IMG/VR virus record: IMGVR_UViG_3300046009_007524
Location: 1-34,768 of that record
Source of the DNA: a virus
Length of the DNA: 34,768 nucleotides
Direction: 5' to 3' (one strand)
Of this stretch, positions 13,046 through 21,192 are shown piece after piece. How positions within the stretch are numbered: the stretch's first letter is position 1; each line of letters begins with the position of its first letter. The position numbers and the translations under genes were made by a program. The notes beneath the pieces were generated by a model that searched no databases, had not been told where the DNA came from, and saw nothing but the letters and a program-made list of their open reading frames with translations.

Positions 13046-14702
13046 GCTCACCTTGCACGAAAGGCTGCTGCGCCGGAAGAGCGCGCTGTGGACCGACCGA
13101 TCCCAGTGGGATGCGGAGATGAAAGAGATCGCCCGCTACATCTACCCCGAAGGTGGCCGGTGGTCCTTGCACGAGCGCAATCGCAACCAGCGCACGTTCG
13201 GCGACACGATCAACAATCACGCGTGGATCGCACGTCGCACGCTGTCGGCGGGCCTCATGGCCGGTGCCTCAAGCCCGGCTCGTCCGTGGTTCCGGGTCAC
13301 CACACCCGATGCAGACCTCGCGGACTACGACTCAGTGCGTCAGTGGCTGCACAGTGTGGGCAGTCTGATGCGTGACGTGTTCGCGCGCTCCAACACCTAC
13401 CAGACGCTGCAGTTGATCTACAACGAGCTGTCCGCGTTCTCCACCGCGGCGAACGTCCTCTACGACGACTTCGACCACGTGATCTGGCACCAGCCCCACA
13501 CCTTCGGGGAGTACGCGCTGGCCACCGACTTCCGCCGGCGCGTGAACACGTTTGTGCGCGAGGTGCCGTACACGGTGTGGGAGATGGTGCAGGAGTTCGG
13601 TCTGGAGAACGTGTCGCTCTCGGTGCGCAATCAGTACGACCGAGGCAACTACGACCACCGCGTCCCGGTGATGCACATCATCGAACCGAGGCCGGAGAAC
13701 GAGCGCGACCGGTCCATTGGCGGTGCTCGCAACATGCCGTTCCGCTCGACCTGGTTCGAGCCCAACGGACCGTCTGGCGTCGTGCTGCGTGACTCCGGCT
13801 TCCGCAAGTTCCCCGTGCTGGCGCCGAGATGGATGACCATTGCCGGCGACACGTACGGCAGCGGCCTCGGGGCGCAAGCGCTGGGCGACGTCATCCATCT
13901 GCAGTTCCTGGAGAAGCGCAAGGCGAAGGCCATCGACTACCAGTCGGATCCTCCAGTCCAGGTCCCGTCGACGCTGAAGGATGCGGACCTGTTGCCTGGC
14001 GGCGTGTCCTTCTACGACCAGACCACGGCGGGCGGCGGCATTCGCTCGGCGTACGAGGTGAAGCTCGACACCGCGTCGGTGCGAGAGGACATCTTGCAGA
14101 CGCAGCAGCGAATCGACCGCGTGTTCTACGTCGACCTGTTCCTGATGCTGGCCAGCATGGACACGGGGCGCGAGCTGACTGCGCGCGAGGTGGCCGAGAG
14201 GCACGAAGAGAAACTGCTGATGCTGGGCCCGGTGATGGAGAACCTGCACACCGAGCTGTTCGGTCCGCTGATCGAGCTGACCTTCGATCGTCTCGTTCGC
14301 ACCGGGTTGCTGCCGACACCTCCGATGGAGCTGCAGGACCAGGAGCTGAAGATCGAGTTCGTGTCCACGCTCGCGCAAGCACAGAAGGCCATCGGGCTGC
14401 AGGCCATCGACAGACTGCTCGGCACCGTGGGCGCGATCGCGCAGCAGCGGCCGGAAGCGTGGGACAAGGTCGACACGGACAAGGTGATCGATCTATACGC
14501 AGACATGCTCGGTGCGGATCCTGACGCGATCGTGGCCAACGACCGTGTGGCCATCGTTCGTCAGGATCGAGCGCAGCAGCAGCAGGCCGCGCAGAACATC
14601 CAGATGGGCGCGGAGATGGCGAAGGGTGCGAAGGACCTGGCCTCGGCCGACACGAGTGGCCAGAACGCGCTCACCGACGTCGTGAGCATGTTCTCCCAGT
14701 AG
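13038..14702 (+). CDS. Head-tail connector (portal) protein, T7 type
   Basis: 554 residues from ATG 13038 (MDKLTLHERL), overlapping the previous gene. It has the layout of podovirus head-tail connector proteins: LWTDRSQWDAEMKEIARYIY near the N-terminus, TLSAGLMAGASSPARPWFRV (about 69-88), YGSGLGAQALGDV (about 273-285) and a long C-terminal helical region with Gln-rich RQDRAQQQQAAQNIQ (about 509-523). It forms the dodecameric ring through which terminase pumps DNA and to which the tail attaches. Length is typical of the T7 family. Confidence 0.93.
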   Translation: MDKLTLHERLLRRKSALWTDRSQWDAEMKEIARYIYPEGGRWSLHERNRNQRTFGDTINNHAWIARRTLSAGLMAGASSPARPWFRVTTPDADLADYDSVRQWLHSVGSLMRDVFARSNTYQTLQLIYNELSAFSTAANVLYDDFDHVIWHQPHTFGEYALATDFRRRVNTFVREVPYTVWEMVQEFGLENVSLSVRNQYDRGNYDHRVPVMHIIEPRPENERDRSIGGARNMPFRSTWFEPNGPSGVVLRDSGFRKFPVLAPRWMTIAGDTYGSGLGAQALGDVIHLQFLEKRKAKAIDYQSDPPVQVPSTLKDADLLPGGVSFYDQTTAGGGIRSAYEVKLDTASVREDILQTQQRIDRVFYVDLFLMLASMDTGRELTAREVAERHEEKLLMLGPVMENLHTELFGPLIELTFDRLVRTGLLPTPPMELQDQELKIEFVSTLAQAQKAIGLQAIDRLLGTVGAIAQQRPEAWDKVDTDKVIDLYADMLGADPDAIVANDRVAIVRQDRAQQQQAAQNIQMGAEMAKGAKDLASADTSGQNALTDVVSMFSQ

Positions 14703-14760
14703 GGGGCGCCTCGCAGCTTTTTAGACGTGTATTCTTCCCACCATCGTTCGTGAGGCCCCC
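14702..14760 (+). promoter_or_regulatory. Repeated leader with start-codon-closing stem, copy 2
   Basis: GGGGGCGCCTCGCA (14702-14715) and ACGTGTA (14725-14731) repeat the leader at 10612-10641. GGGGG (14702-14706) can pair with CCCCC (14756-14760), and CCTC (14709-14712) with GAGG (14752-14755), closing a stem directly against the ATG at 14761. The pairing partner differs from copy 1 but the geometry is kept. Confidence 0.5.
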
Positions 14761-15045
14761 ATGAACCGGAACCAGCCGCCTGAGGAAGCGAAGCTCGAAA
14801 GAGAGCTTCGCAAGGCAGAGGAGCGAAAGGATCTTGAGCACGTGTTATCGACACCGCAGGGCAGACGGCTCCTCTGGCGATATATCGCCGCGGGCCGTCC
14901 CTTCAGTGTCGACGCGCCGGGGGATCTCGCGCACGTCAACTACCGGAACGGGGAGCGTGCCGCGTCATCGCGGATCATGCTCGAAATCATGGGTGTTTCG
15001 GTCGACCTGTTCGTGCAGATGATGCGGGAGAACAACGATGGCTGA
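14761..15045 (+). CDS. Bbp19-like phage protein
   Basis: 94 residues. A charged helical start (EEAKLERELRKAEERKDLEH) is followed by VLSTPQGRRLLWRYIAAGRP (about 28-47), then YRNGERAASSRIMLEIM and a C-terminal FVQMMRENN. The GRR-LLWR...EG-R...L...M..E order is the signature of the Bbp19 family, found between portal and scaffold genes of BPP-1-like podoviruses, as here. The role is unknown, presumably in head assembly. No clear ribosome binding site; the stem-forming leader is adjacent. Overlaps the next gene by eight bases. Confidence 0.8.
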   Translation: MNRNQPPEEAKLERELRKAEERKDLEHVLSTPQGRRLLWRYIAAGRPFSVDAPGDLAHVNYRNGERAASSRIMLEIMGVSVDLFVQMMRENNDG

Positions 15046-15754
15046 AGAGAACACGAGTACGACCACCGCCTTGGGCGGCGCGCTCCAGCAGTCCGATGCC
15101 AAAGGCGACGAAAGCGCCAAGGGCAATGAAGGCACTGGCAAGGATGACGCCACTGGCAAAGCCGGCGGCGGCAAGGAATCGAGCGGCACGCAGGAAGGGG
15201 CCAGCGGGGGCACCGAGAATGGATCGGAAGGCAAGGAAGGGGACGCTCCTGGTTCGTCCGCCAAGCTTCCCGAGAAGTACTCGTTCGCTGCCCCGGAAGG
15301 TGTGACGCTCGACCCAGAGGTGACGGATGGCCTCGAAGCTTTCGCCCGCACTCATAAGCTGAGTCAAGAGAGCGCGCAGAGCATCGCGGACCTTGGAGTG
15401 AAGTTGGTCCAGAAGATCCAGACGGCGCAGCAAGAGCAGCACGCTGCCATCGTCAAGGGCTGGAGAGACGCACAAACCAAGGACCCCGAAATCGGCGGTG
15501 ACCGCTACCAGGAAAACATGGCCCTCGCTATCGAGGGTGCGAAGAACGTCTTCACGAAAGACGAACTCACGTACCTCGATCAGTCCGGCCTCGGGGACCA
15601 CCCTGGTCTCGTGCGCGCGATGTACCGTCTGGGGAAGTTTCTCAGGCAGGACACGCCGCCGAGGAAGGAGTCCGCGATGGGCGGCGGCGAGAGCGAACAG
15701 CAAACCCTGGAGGACATCGCCGACAAAATGTACGGCAAGTCCACCAAGAAGTGA
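15038..15754 (+). CDS. Capsid scaffolding protein
   Basis: 238 residues, acidic. The first 90 residues are low-complexity Gly/Ser/Lys/Glu (for example GKAGGGKESSGTQEGASGG), then LPEKYSFAAPEGVTLDPEV and helices rich in Gln and Glu (LVQKIQTAQQEQHAAIVKGW), ending with a basic KMYGKSTKK. The sequence LPEKY-F-APEG...D, the disordered N-terminus and the place directly before the capsid gene are typical of phage scaffolding proteins, which guide procapsid assembly and leave the mature head. Confidence 0.85.
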   Translation: MAEENTSTTTALGGALQQSDAKGDESAKGNEGTGKDDATGKAGGGKESSGTQEGASGGTENGSEGKEGDAPGSSAKLPEKYSFAAPEGVTLDPEVTDGLEAFARTHKLSQESAQSIADLGVKLVQKIQTAQQEQHAAIVKGWRDAQTKDPEIGGDRYQENMALAIEGAKNVFTKDELTYLDQSGLGDHPGLVRAMYRLGKFLRQDTPPRKESAMGGGESEQQTLEDIADKMYGKSTKK

Positions 15755-15764
15755 GGACACCTAA

Positions 15765-16802
15765 ATGGCTCAGCTTTCCAACAACGTAATGACCCTTGCC
15801 GATTGGGCGAAGCGTCTGGATCCGAAGGGCACCGTGGCCGACATCGTCGAGCTGCTCGGTCAGACCAACGAGATCCTCCAGGACATGCTCTATGTCGAGG
15901 GCAACCTGCCGACCGGAACTCGCACCACGATGCGTACGGGCCTCCCGTCCGTGGCGTGGCGTCTGATCAACAACGGCGTGCAGCCCAGCAAGTCCACGAC
16001 TGCGCAGGTCGACGAACACGCGGGCATGCTGGAAGCATGGTCCGAAGTGGACAAGGACCTGCTCGAACTCAACGGCAACTCCAATGCGTTCCGTCTCTCC
16101 GAAGGCCAGGCCTTCCTGGAGGCCATGAACCAGGAGATGGCTCAGACCCTGTTCTACGGCAACAGCGGTGTCGCGCCGGAAGAGTTCACGGGTCTGTCGG
16201 TGCGCTACTCCAGCACCACCGCGCAGAACGGTCAGAACATCGTGAAAGGCGGTGGCACCGGCAACGACAACACCTCGATCTGGCTGGTGGTGTGGGGTCA
16301 GAACTCGTGCCACGGAATTTTCCCCAAGGGCTCGAAGGCCGGCATCTACCACGAGGACGAAGGTCTCGTGACGGTCGAGAATGCCAACGGTATCGGCGGC
16401 GCTCGCATGAAGGCGTATCGCGACCACTGGCAGTGGAAGTGCGGTATCGCGCTTCGCGACTGGCGCTACGTGGTTCGGATCCCGAACATCGACATCTCTC
16501 AGCTCACGGGTGAGTCCAGCGCAGCGGACCTCGTCAAGCTGATGACCAAGGCTCTGTACCGCGTGCCGAGCCTGCGCATGGGGCGGCCGGTGTTCTACTG
16601 CAACCGCACCGTGGCGCAGTTCCTCGACCTGCAGATGATGGCCAAGGTCGCTGCTTCCGGGGTGATCCACAACGTGCAGTACAACACGAAGGCAGAAGCC
16701 TACGGTGGGCCTCAGGGCATCACCGCCGGCATCCCGCCCTTCCGTGGTGTGCCGATCCGCATCTGCGACCAGCTTCTCGAAAACGAGCCCTCGATTTCCT
16801 AA
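15765..16802 (+). CDS. Major capsid protein, epsilon15 gp7/Bbp17-like
   Basis: 345 residues from ATG 15765, with GAGGACACC before it. MTLADWAKRLDPKGTVADIV opens the protein; LPSVAWRLINNGVQPSKSTT, HWQWKCGIALRDWRYVVRIP and the C-terminal GIPPFRGVPIRICDQLLENE are conserved blocks of the HK97-fold capsid protein group of epsilon15 and BPP-1-like podoviruses. Length fits that family (about 335 residues). Preceded by scaffold and followed by a Bbp16-type cement protein, which supports the call. Confidence 0.92.
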   Translation: MAQLSNNVMTLADWAKRLDPKGTVADIVELLGQTNEILQDMLYVEGNLPTGTRTTMRTGLPSVAWRLINNGVQPSKSTTAQVDEHAGMLEAWSEVDKDLLELNGNSNAFRLSEGQAFLEAMNQEMAQTLFYGNSGVAPEEFTGLSVRYSSTTAQNGQNIVKGGGTGNDNTSIWLVVWGQNSCHGIFPKGSKAGIYHEDEGLVTVENANGIGGARMKAYRDHWQWKCGIALRDWRYVVRIPNIDISQLTGESSAADLVKLMTKALYRVPSLRMGRPVFYCNRTVAQFLDLQMMAKVAASGVIHNVQYNTKAEAYGGPQGITAGIPPFRGVPIRICDQLLENEPSIS

Positions 16803-16835
16803 GCGGTTCTTACGCACAGGACACCCTGACAGATC

Positions 16836-16857
16836 AAGCCTGCGGAGACGCGGGCTT
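16836..16857 (+). other. RNA hairpin between capsid and cement genes
   Basis: AAGCCTGCG and CGCGGGCTT form a nine-pair stem (one G-T pair) around a GAGA loop of GNRA type. It sits in the 68-base gap after the capsid stop and directly before the ribosome binding site of the cement gene. There is no T-run, so it may stabilise the capsid mRNA rather than terminate it (inference). Confidence 0.55.
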
Positions 16858-16870
16858 CAAGGAGAAGCAA

Positions 16871-17308
16871 ATGATCATCGACGCTTTTATGAAAATCTCG
16901 TCCGCCCAGTCGCTCACTGCGACGGCGGCCTCCACCGACCACATCGACTTCGGCTCCGATCGCGAGATCGGCGCTGGCGAGCCGATGGCGCTTGTGGTGA
17001 GCGTGCCCGGCACGGTCACCGCCGGCTCGGTCACCGCCCTGACCATCACCTGGCAGGTCGACGACAATTCGGGCTTCTCTTCCCCGAGGGCTGTCGCCAT
17101 CACGGACGCGATCCCGATCGCTGAAGTGGTGACGGGCGCGCGGTGGGTGATTCCGCTGCCGGCCGACTACCGCGGCGAACGGTACGCGCGAGCGAACTAC
17201 ACCTTCACCGGCAGCGGTGGCACGATCCCGGTCGACGCCTTTGTGGTGCCGCTGAACATGGTCGACAAGCTCGCGTACTACAACGACGCCGTGACCATCA
17301 CGGGCTGA
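16871..17308 (+). CDS. Bbp16-like capsid cement protein
   Basis: 145 residues from ATG 16871 with AAGGAGAAGCAA upstream. It begins MIIDAFMKISSAQSLTATAA and continues with beta-rich repeats (ALTITWQVDDNSGFSSPR, GERYARANYTFTGSGG), ending in a hydrophobic turn. This is the pattern of the Bbp16-type cement proteins that decorate the capsid surface of BPP-1-like phages. Position directly after the capsid gene agrees. Confidence 0.85.
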   Translation: MIIDAFMKISSAQSLTATAASTDHIDFGSDREIGAGEPMALVVSVPGTVTAGSVTALTITWQVDDNSGFSSPRAVAITDAIPIAEVVTGARWVIPLPADYRGERYARANYTFTGSGGTIPVDAFVVPLNMVDKLAYYNDAVTITG

Positions 17309-17336
17309 TTCTCAACCCTCTACCAGGAGCTGACCC

Positions 17337-17591
17337 ATGTCTTTTCGAGTTCGCGCCACGGCGCCCGTCTACTACGACAACGTCCTCCACACGCCCAACA
17401 AGCGGCCGGAGTTCGTCATCCTCAAGGAAGAGCACTTCCATGCGGATTCCATGGAGTGGCTCGACGGGCCGCCGGCGAAGAAGAAAGTACCTGGGAAAGC
17501 TCCTGCTCGCGCACGCGAGACCGCGGACGGCGAAGCTGTCGGCAATGCCGATGGCGACGCCGCCCAGAACGCGGACGATCTGACGGACTGA
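17337..17591 (+). CDS. Small virion-associated protein, 84 aa
   Basis: Begins MSFRVRATAPVYYDNVLHTP then EFVILKEEHFHADSMEWLDG and ends with a Lys/Ala/Asp-rich disordered tail. Short proteins with a beta-rich FRV start and a GPP/KK tail are usual between cement and tail genes; their function is not known. AGGAGC lies 8 bases before the ATG. Confidence 0.7.
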   Translation: MSFRVRATAPVYYDNVLHTPNKRPEFVILKEEHFHADSMEWLDGPPAKKKVPGKAPARARETADGEAVGNADGDAAQNADDLTD

Positions 17592-17608
17592 TCCTGTAGG
17601 AGGGCCGC

Positions 17609-18058
17609 ATGTCCAACATGCTCGTGAAGAACGCCGACGGAGGGGTCACCCCTCTGGGCGGCGTGGCCGATGCGGCCAAGGTGTACCTGGCCTCGCTCCT
17701 CTCGGGCGAGGATCCTATCGTCGGTGGCCTCGCCGTGTTCGCCGCCGGCAGTGAGTACGTCGCTGGCTCCGCCACCACGGATGCCGCCGACATCACGCTC
17801 GGTGCCAACGGTGCTGCGGGCGATCTGCTCGAAGAGGTCGTTGTGCGCAACGGCAGCGGGTCGTCCGCGGTGACGCTGGCGATCAAGGACGGCACCACGG
17901 AGCTGCTCGCCTACCGGATCACGATCGCGCTCGGTGTGACGGCGCGCGTGCCGGTAGGCCTGCGATCCAGGAACGGCGGGTGGAAGATCAACCTCGACGC
18001 TGCCACCGCCGGCGAAATCGGGAACATGCACTACTGCGCCAACGGGAGCTTCTCATGA
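17609..18058 (+). CDS. Hypothetical virion protein, 149 aa
   Basis: Beta-rich, Ala/Gly-rich protein starting MSNMLVKNADGGVTPLGGVA. The repeating hydrophobic strand pattern (LLEEVVVRNGSGSSAVTLAI, VTARVPVGLRSRNGGWKINL) suggests a jelly-roll or decoration-like fold. AGGAGG precedes the ATG. Its stop overlaps the next ATG (ATGA). Possibly a head decoration or head-tail joining protein; not identified. Confidence 0.65.
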   Translation: MSNMLVKNADGGVTPLGGVADAAKVYLASLLSGEDPIVGGLAVFAAGSEYVAGSATTDAADITLGANGAAGDLLEEVVVRNGSGSSAVTLAIKDGTTELLAYRITIALGVTARVPVGLRSRNGGWKINLDAATAGEIGNMHYCANGSFS

Positions 18059-18426
18059 GTTTCTTGAGCCGACTGTTTTCCGGCGGGCAGCCGGAGGCCC
18101 CGGTGCAGCAGCCCATCGCGACTGAGCCGGAGATCGCAATACCGCAGACTCTGGTGGTCGAGCCGAAGGGGCAATTCCTCGGCGAGCCGCTCTTCGGGCC
18201 GAACATCCGACGGGGTATGTGGGTCGTGTACCGAGGCTATGTCGGCATCCTCCGCGGCGTGAATCGCGAAGGCATCGCGGACGTGATGCTCGTGCACGAC
18301 GACGGCACAGACCTCGAATCGATGTCCGCGCTCGTGACCAATCTACGTCAGGCCGACTACCTCGAAATCCCCGCGCCGCGCAGGCCGGGGGATGTTGAGC
18401 TGGCGGCCCGGCTCGGCTACAAGTGA
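18055..18426 (+). CDS. Hypothetical protein with SH3-like segment, 123 aa
   Basis: Begins MSFLSRLFSGGQPEAPVQQP, a short amphipathic start like those of phage proteins with a disordered proline/glutamine linker. Residues 54-80 (GMWVVYRGYVGILRGVNREG) resemble a small beta-barrel. The C-terminus ends PGDVELAARLGYK. Function unknown; expressed with the late genes by an ATGA overlap. Confidence 0.65.
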   Translation: MSFLSRLFSGGQPEAPVQQPIATEPEIAIPQTLVVEPKGQFLGEPLFGPNIRRGMWVVYRGYVGILRGVNREGIADVMLVHDDGTDLESMSALVTNLRQADYLEIPAPRRPGDVELAARLGYK

Positions 18427-18434
18427 GGTGACCT

Positions 18435-18848
18435 ATGGCGCTCGTTCTCTGCAACAACGGCGACGTGGTCGCGCTGTCGTACCTGGTCAACAAGGTCGCG
18501 ACGCCCGAGAACCTCGTCTACCGGCTGTTCACGAACTCGGTCACGCCGGCCGAGACTGACACCGCTGGCACCTACACCGAGGCATCCGGTGGAGGCTACG
18601 CGAACAAGACCATGACGGGCGCCTCGTGGACGGTCACGGGCGGATCGCCGTCGGAGGCTGCCTACGCGCAGCAGACGTGGACGTTCACCGGTGCGCTCAC
18701 CGGCAGCGCCACCGTGCGCGGGTACTACGTCACACGGGCCTCGACCGCCGACCTGCTCCTGGCCGAAACCTTCACCGCTTTCACCCCCGCCAACAACGGC
18801 GACCAGATTCTTCTCACTCCGAAGATCACGGCCGACCGTACTCCATAA
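18435..18848 (+). CDS. Tail-associated beta protein, 137 aa
   Basis: Beta-rich protein with YRLFTNSVTPAETDTAGTYT, GGGYANKTMTGASWTV, YAQQTWTFTG and GYYVT. This pattern (LYTN-VTP...T-A.. TE..G.GYA.K.L..W.V....A.Y....FTF.G...V.GY.V) is a familiar phage virion family of unknown fine role, usually near tail fibre genes. Start ATG follows GAGGTGACCT. Confidence 0.72.
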   Translation: MALVLCNNGDVVALSYLVNKVATPENLVYRLFTNSVTPAETDTAGTYTEASGGGYANKTMTGASWTVTGGSPSEAAYAQQTWTFTGALTGSATVRGYYVTRASTADLLLAETFTAFTPANNGDQILLTPKITADRTP

Positions 18849-18858
18849 GGACATCGTC

Positions 18859-19392
18859 ATGAAAACGCTTCGCTTTGTTGTGTCCGTTGTCTTCCTCGCG
18901 CTCTTCACGTCGGGCCTTTCCGCGCAGGAGCTGTCACCCGCTCAGCGGACGACACTCCGCGCGGCCCTTTTTGCAGAGCCGACGATCGCGACTCAGATCG
19001 CGAACAGGGATGACGGGGCTATCACCGTGTGGTGCAACGGCGCGTCGACCACGGATGCGTGGCTTGCTGCGGCAGACGGGCGCGCGATGTTTGAGGCGAT
19101 CGACCTCACGAAGTACGACGCGCTCACTGCCGGCAAGCGCGCGAGCTGGGATCTCATGTTGCGCAACACGCCGCTCGACATCGGCCGCTTGAAGATGAGG
19201 CAGGCGGTGCTGGACGTGTGGGGTGCGACCGACGCTGTGGGGGTGCTGCAGGCGCTGCGTGAGAAGGCGACCCGGTGTCAGGTCATCCTCGGTGGGACGA
19301 CGCGCACCACGAACACGGTCTCGGGGTTGGATCGAAACTACCCTTTCCCGCTGGCGCAGTTTCAGATCAGCACGGTCCTCAACGGTGACTGA
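18859..19392 (+). CDS. Phage virion-region protein with signal peptide
   Basis: 177 residues from ATG 18859. The first 23 residues form a canonical signal peptide: basic MKTLR, hydrophobic FVVSVVFLALFTSGL, and SAQ at the likely cleavage site. The remainder (LSPAQRTTLRAALFAEPTIA, TDAWLAAADG, MFEAIDLTKYDALTAGKRAS, QAVLDVWG and others) matches a phage family usually lacking a leader and beginning at the LSPAQ-like position. Export to the periplasm or membrane insertion is therefore predicted. The extension is unusual in a structural gene block. Confidence 0.72.
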   Translation: MKTLRFVVSVVFLALFTSGLSAQELSPAQRTTLRAALFAEPTIATQIANRDDGAITVWCNGASTTDAWLAAADGRAMFEAIDLTKYDALTAGKRASWDLMLRNTPLDIGRLKMRQAVLDVWGATDAVGVLQALREKATRCQVILGGTTRTTNTVSGLDRNYPFPLAQFQISTVLNGD

Positions 19393-19394
19393 TC

Positions 19395-19838
19395 GTGGCG
19401 AACGAGACCAAGAAGGTCTACGGGACACAGTGGACGCTTAGCAGCGGGACAGACGGCTCGATCGCGTCCACTGCGGTCGGCACACCGGCGGGGTCTGGCA
19501 ATCCGTATTCGTCCACGCAGACCGGAGACTACCCGGATATCGAATTCGTGCTGACCACGACCTTCGGCGCGGCGCCGACTTTGAACGGCACGATCGACGT
19601 GCACATCGTGCCGCAGCAGGTAGATGGCACGACTGACGCGAAAGACATCGACGCCACGTACCGGCCCTACTACTACGCTTCTTTCGTGGCCGACGACGTG
19701 TCCACATCGCAGACTCTTGTGTGCTACGCCTACGACGCGCCGAAGGAAGGTAAGGTCATGCTGTACAACGGATGCGGCGCGCTGGTCTCGGCGAACTACA
19801 CGCTGAAGGCGCGGTCGTTCACTCGCGGACCGGTGTAA
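19395..19838 (+). CDS. Hypothetical virion protein, 147 aa
   Basis: GTG start three bases after the preceding stop, probably translated by coupling since no Shine-Dalgarno is clear. Beta-rich protein starting MANETKKVYGTQWTLSSGTD with DYPDIEFVLTTTFGAAPTLN and IDVHIVPQQVDG. Proteins of this type (T-VYG...T...) lie beside tail proteins in several podoviruses. Probably a virion component. Confidence 0.65.
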   Translation: MANETKKVYGTQWTLSSGTDGSIASTAVGTPAGSGNPYSSTQTGDYPDIEFVLTTTFGAAPTLNGTIDVHIVPQQVDGTTDAKDIDATYRPYYYASFVADDVSTSQTLVCYAYDAPKEGKVMLYNGCGALVSANYTLKARSFTRGPV

Positions 19839-19841
19839 GTC

Positions 19842-21173
19842 GTGAGCCGGCACTACCCGGCGGGGCAGCGCCCATGGATGACGCAGCCCAAACGTAGGGC
19901 GATGGCCTCGCGAGAGTTTCGCTGGGACGTCCTGGTCAACCAAGCTCTCCCGGGTTTCAATGCGGCCACCGGCCGACCACTGACGCCACGCGGCACTTTG
20001 ATGCACGGCGGCGGCAACGTTGGCCGCAATTGGTACGGCGTCAACGCGTTGGAGTCGATCAACGCGCCGCTGCCGACTACGACGACCGGTTACACCATTC
20101 TCTGGTGTGGGCCGATGAACGTGGTCAACACCGGAACGCCGATCTCGGTGCTGCGCACGACGAGCGGTGGGTTTCGCCTCGAACCGTACACAACCTTCGG
20201 GGGCGCCTACATCACGTTGACGCACACTGGCGTCGCGTCAGGCCCTACCGTGCCGGGGGCGGCGTGGAGCACCTTCACGAACGATATGTTCGTGGTGATC
20301 TTCACTTACGACGGGACCACGTCGCGTGCGATGTGGCGTCCGCCACTCGGCGCAAGTCCGCTCGGCGCGACCGAAGTCTCGACAACCGTAGGCATGAACG
20401 CGGGCACGGGGACGATAGACCTCTCGACTTCTACCGGGTCGTTCGGGGCCTACCTGGTCGGCTACGCTACGCGCTGCATGCCGGCGGCCATGGCTCGGCG
20501 GCTGCTGCTCAACCCGTGGCAGGTGTTCGAGCCGGCCGAGCGCGAGGTGTTCTACAGCCTGGGCGGGACGCAGTCCCTCACCGTCACGCCCAGCGGTGGG
20601 ATGCGGTTAGGCGGGGCGGGGTCCGTGCTTGCCAAGGCATCCTGGACGGCAGCAGGTGGGATCCTGCTGGGCGGTGCGGCAACCCCTGTCCGCCGAGCGC
20701 AGCCGGCCACAAGCGGAGGCCTGCTGGTCGGGGGCGCGGCGGACTACAGCACGAGCACGGGGACGCAGTCCTACGCCTACACGGCCTCGGGCGGGATCCG
20801 CTTCGGTGGGACGGCTGAGAGGTCCTACGGGCGCACAGTGGACCCGACAGGGGGTATGAGGCTGGGCGGCACGGCGCCCGTCACCACGAGCGGCCTACAA
20901 AGCCTGGAGGTCGTTCCCACCGGGGGCATCCTGGTGGGTGGGGCGTCCTTGGTGGCACGGGGGCGGTCGGCCGTAGCGGCCGGCGGGGCCCTGTTTGGTG
21001 GGGCCGCCGGCTATTCCAGCCGGGAATCTCAGCGTGTGGTAATCGCATCTGGGGGTATATTGTTCGGCGGAAGCGCTCCCCGCATCGAGCTGACCGAGGT
21101 GACCGGGGCCAGGCGTGGGGTTTGGGGCCGGTACGGGATCCTTGACATTCGCCGAGGCAAGACGGGGACCTGA
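19842..21173 (+). CDS. LamG-like tail protein with GG-repeat C-terminus
   Basis: 443 residues; GTG 19842 is the likely start and lies three bases after the preceding stop, without a clear ribosome binding site. Residues 80-238 form a LamG/jelly-roll-like beta domain (YTILWCGPMNVV, FVVIFTYDG) ending LLLNPWQVFEPAEREVF, a frequent ending of phage jelly-roll proteins. From residue 252 there are eight copies of a GG-x-x-x-GG unit (SGGMRLGGAG, AGGILLGGAA, SGGLLVGGAA, SGGIRFGGTA, TGGMRLGGTA, TGGILVGGAS, AGGALFGGAA, SGGILFGGSA) spaced about 20-25 residues. It is likely a virion fibre or host-recognition component; the exact role is inferred. Confidence 0.78.
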   Translation: MSRHYPAGQRPWMTQPKRRAMASREFRWDVLVNQALPGFNAATGRPLTPRGTLMHGGGNVGRNWYGVNALESINAPLPTTTTGYTILWCGPMNVVNTGTPISVLRTTSGGFRLEPYTTFGGAYITLTHTGVASGPTVPGAAWSTFTNDMFVVIFTYDGTTSRAMWRPPLGASPLGATEVSTTVGMNAGTGTIDLSTSTGSFGAYLVGYATRCMPAAMARRLLLNPWQVFEPAEREVFYSLGGTQSLTVTPSGGMRLGGAGSVLAKASWTAAGGILLGGAATPVRRAQPATSGGLLVGGAADYSTSTGTQSYAYTASGGIRFGGTAERSYGRTVDPTGGMRLGGTAPVTTSGLQSLEVVPTGGILVGGASLVARGRSAVAAGGALFGGAAGYSSRESQRVVIASGGILFGGSAPRIELTEVTGARRGVWGRYGILDIRRGKTGT

Positions 21174-21192
21174 CAGTTTACTCGGAGGCAGC

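Noticed and set aside
16836-16857. Rho-independent terminator after the capsid gene
   Set aside because: The stem is good but no T-run follows, and the ribosome binding site of the next gene comes at once.
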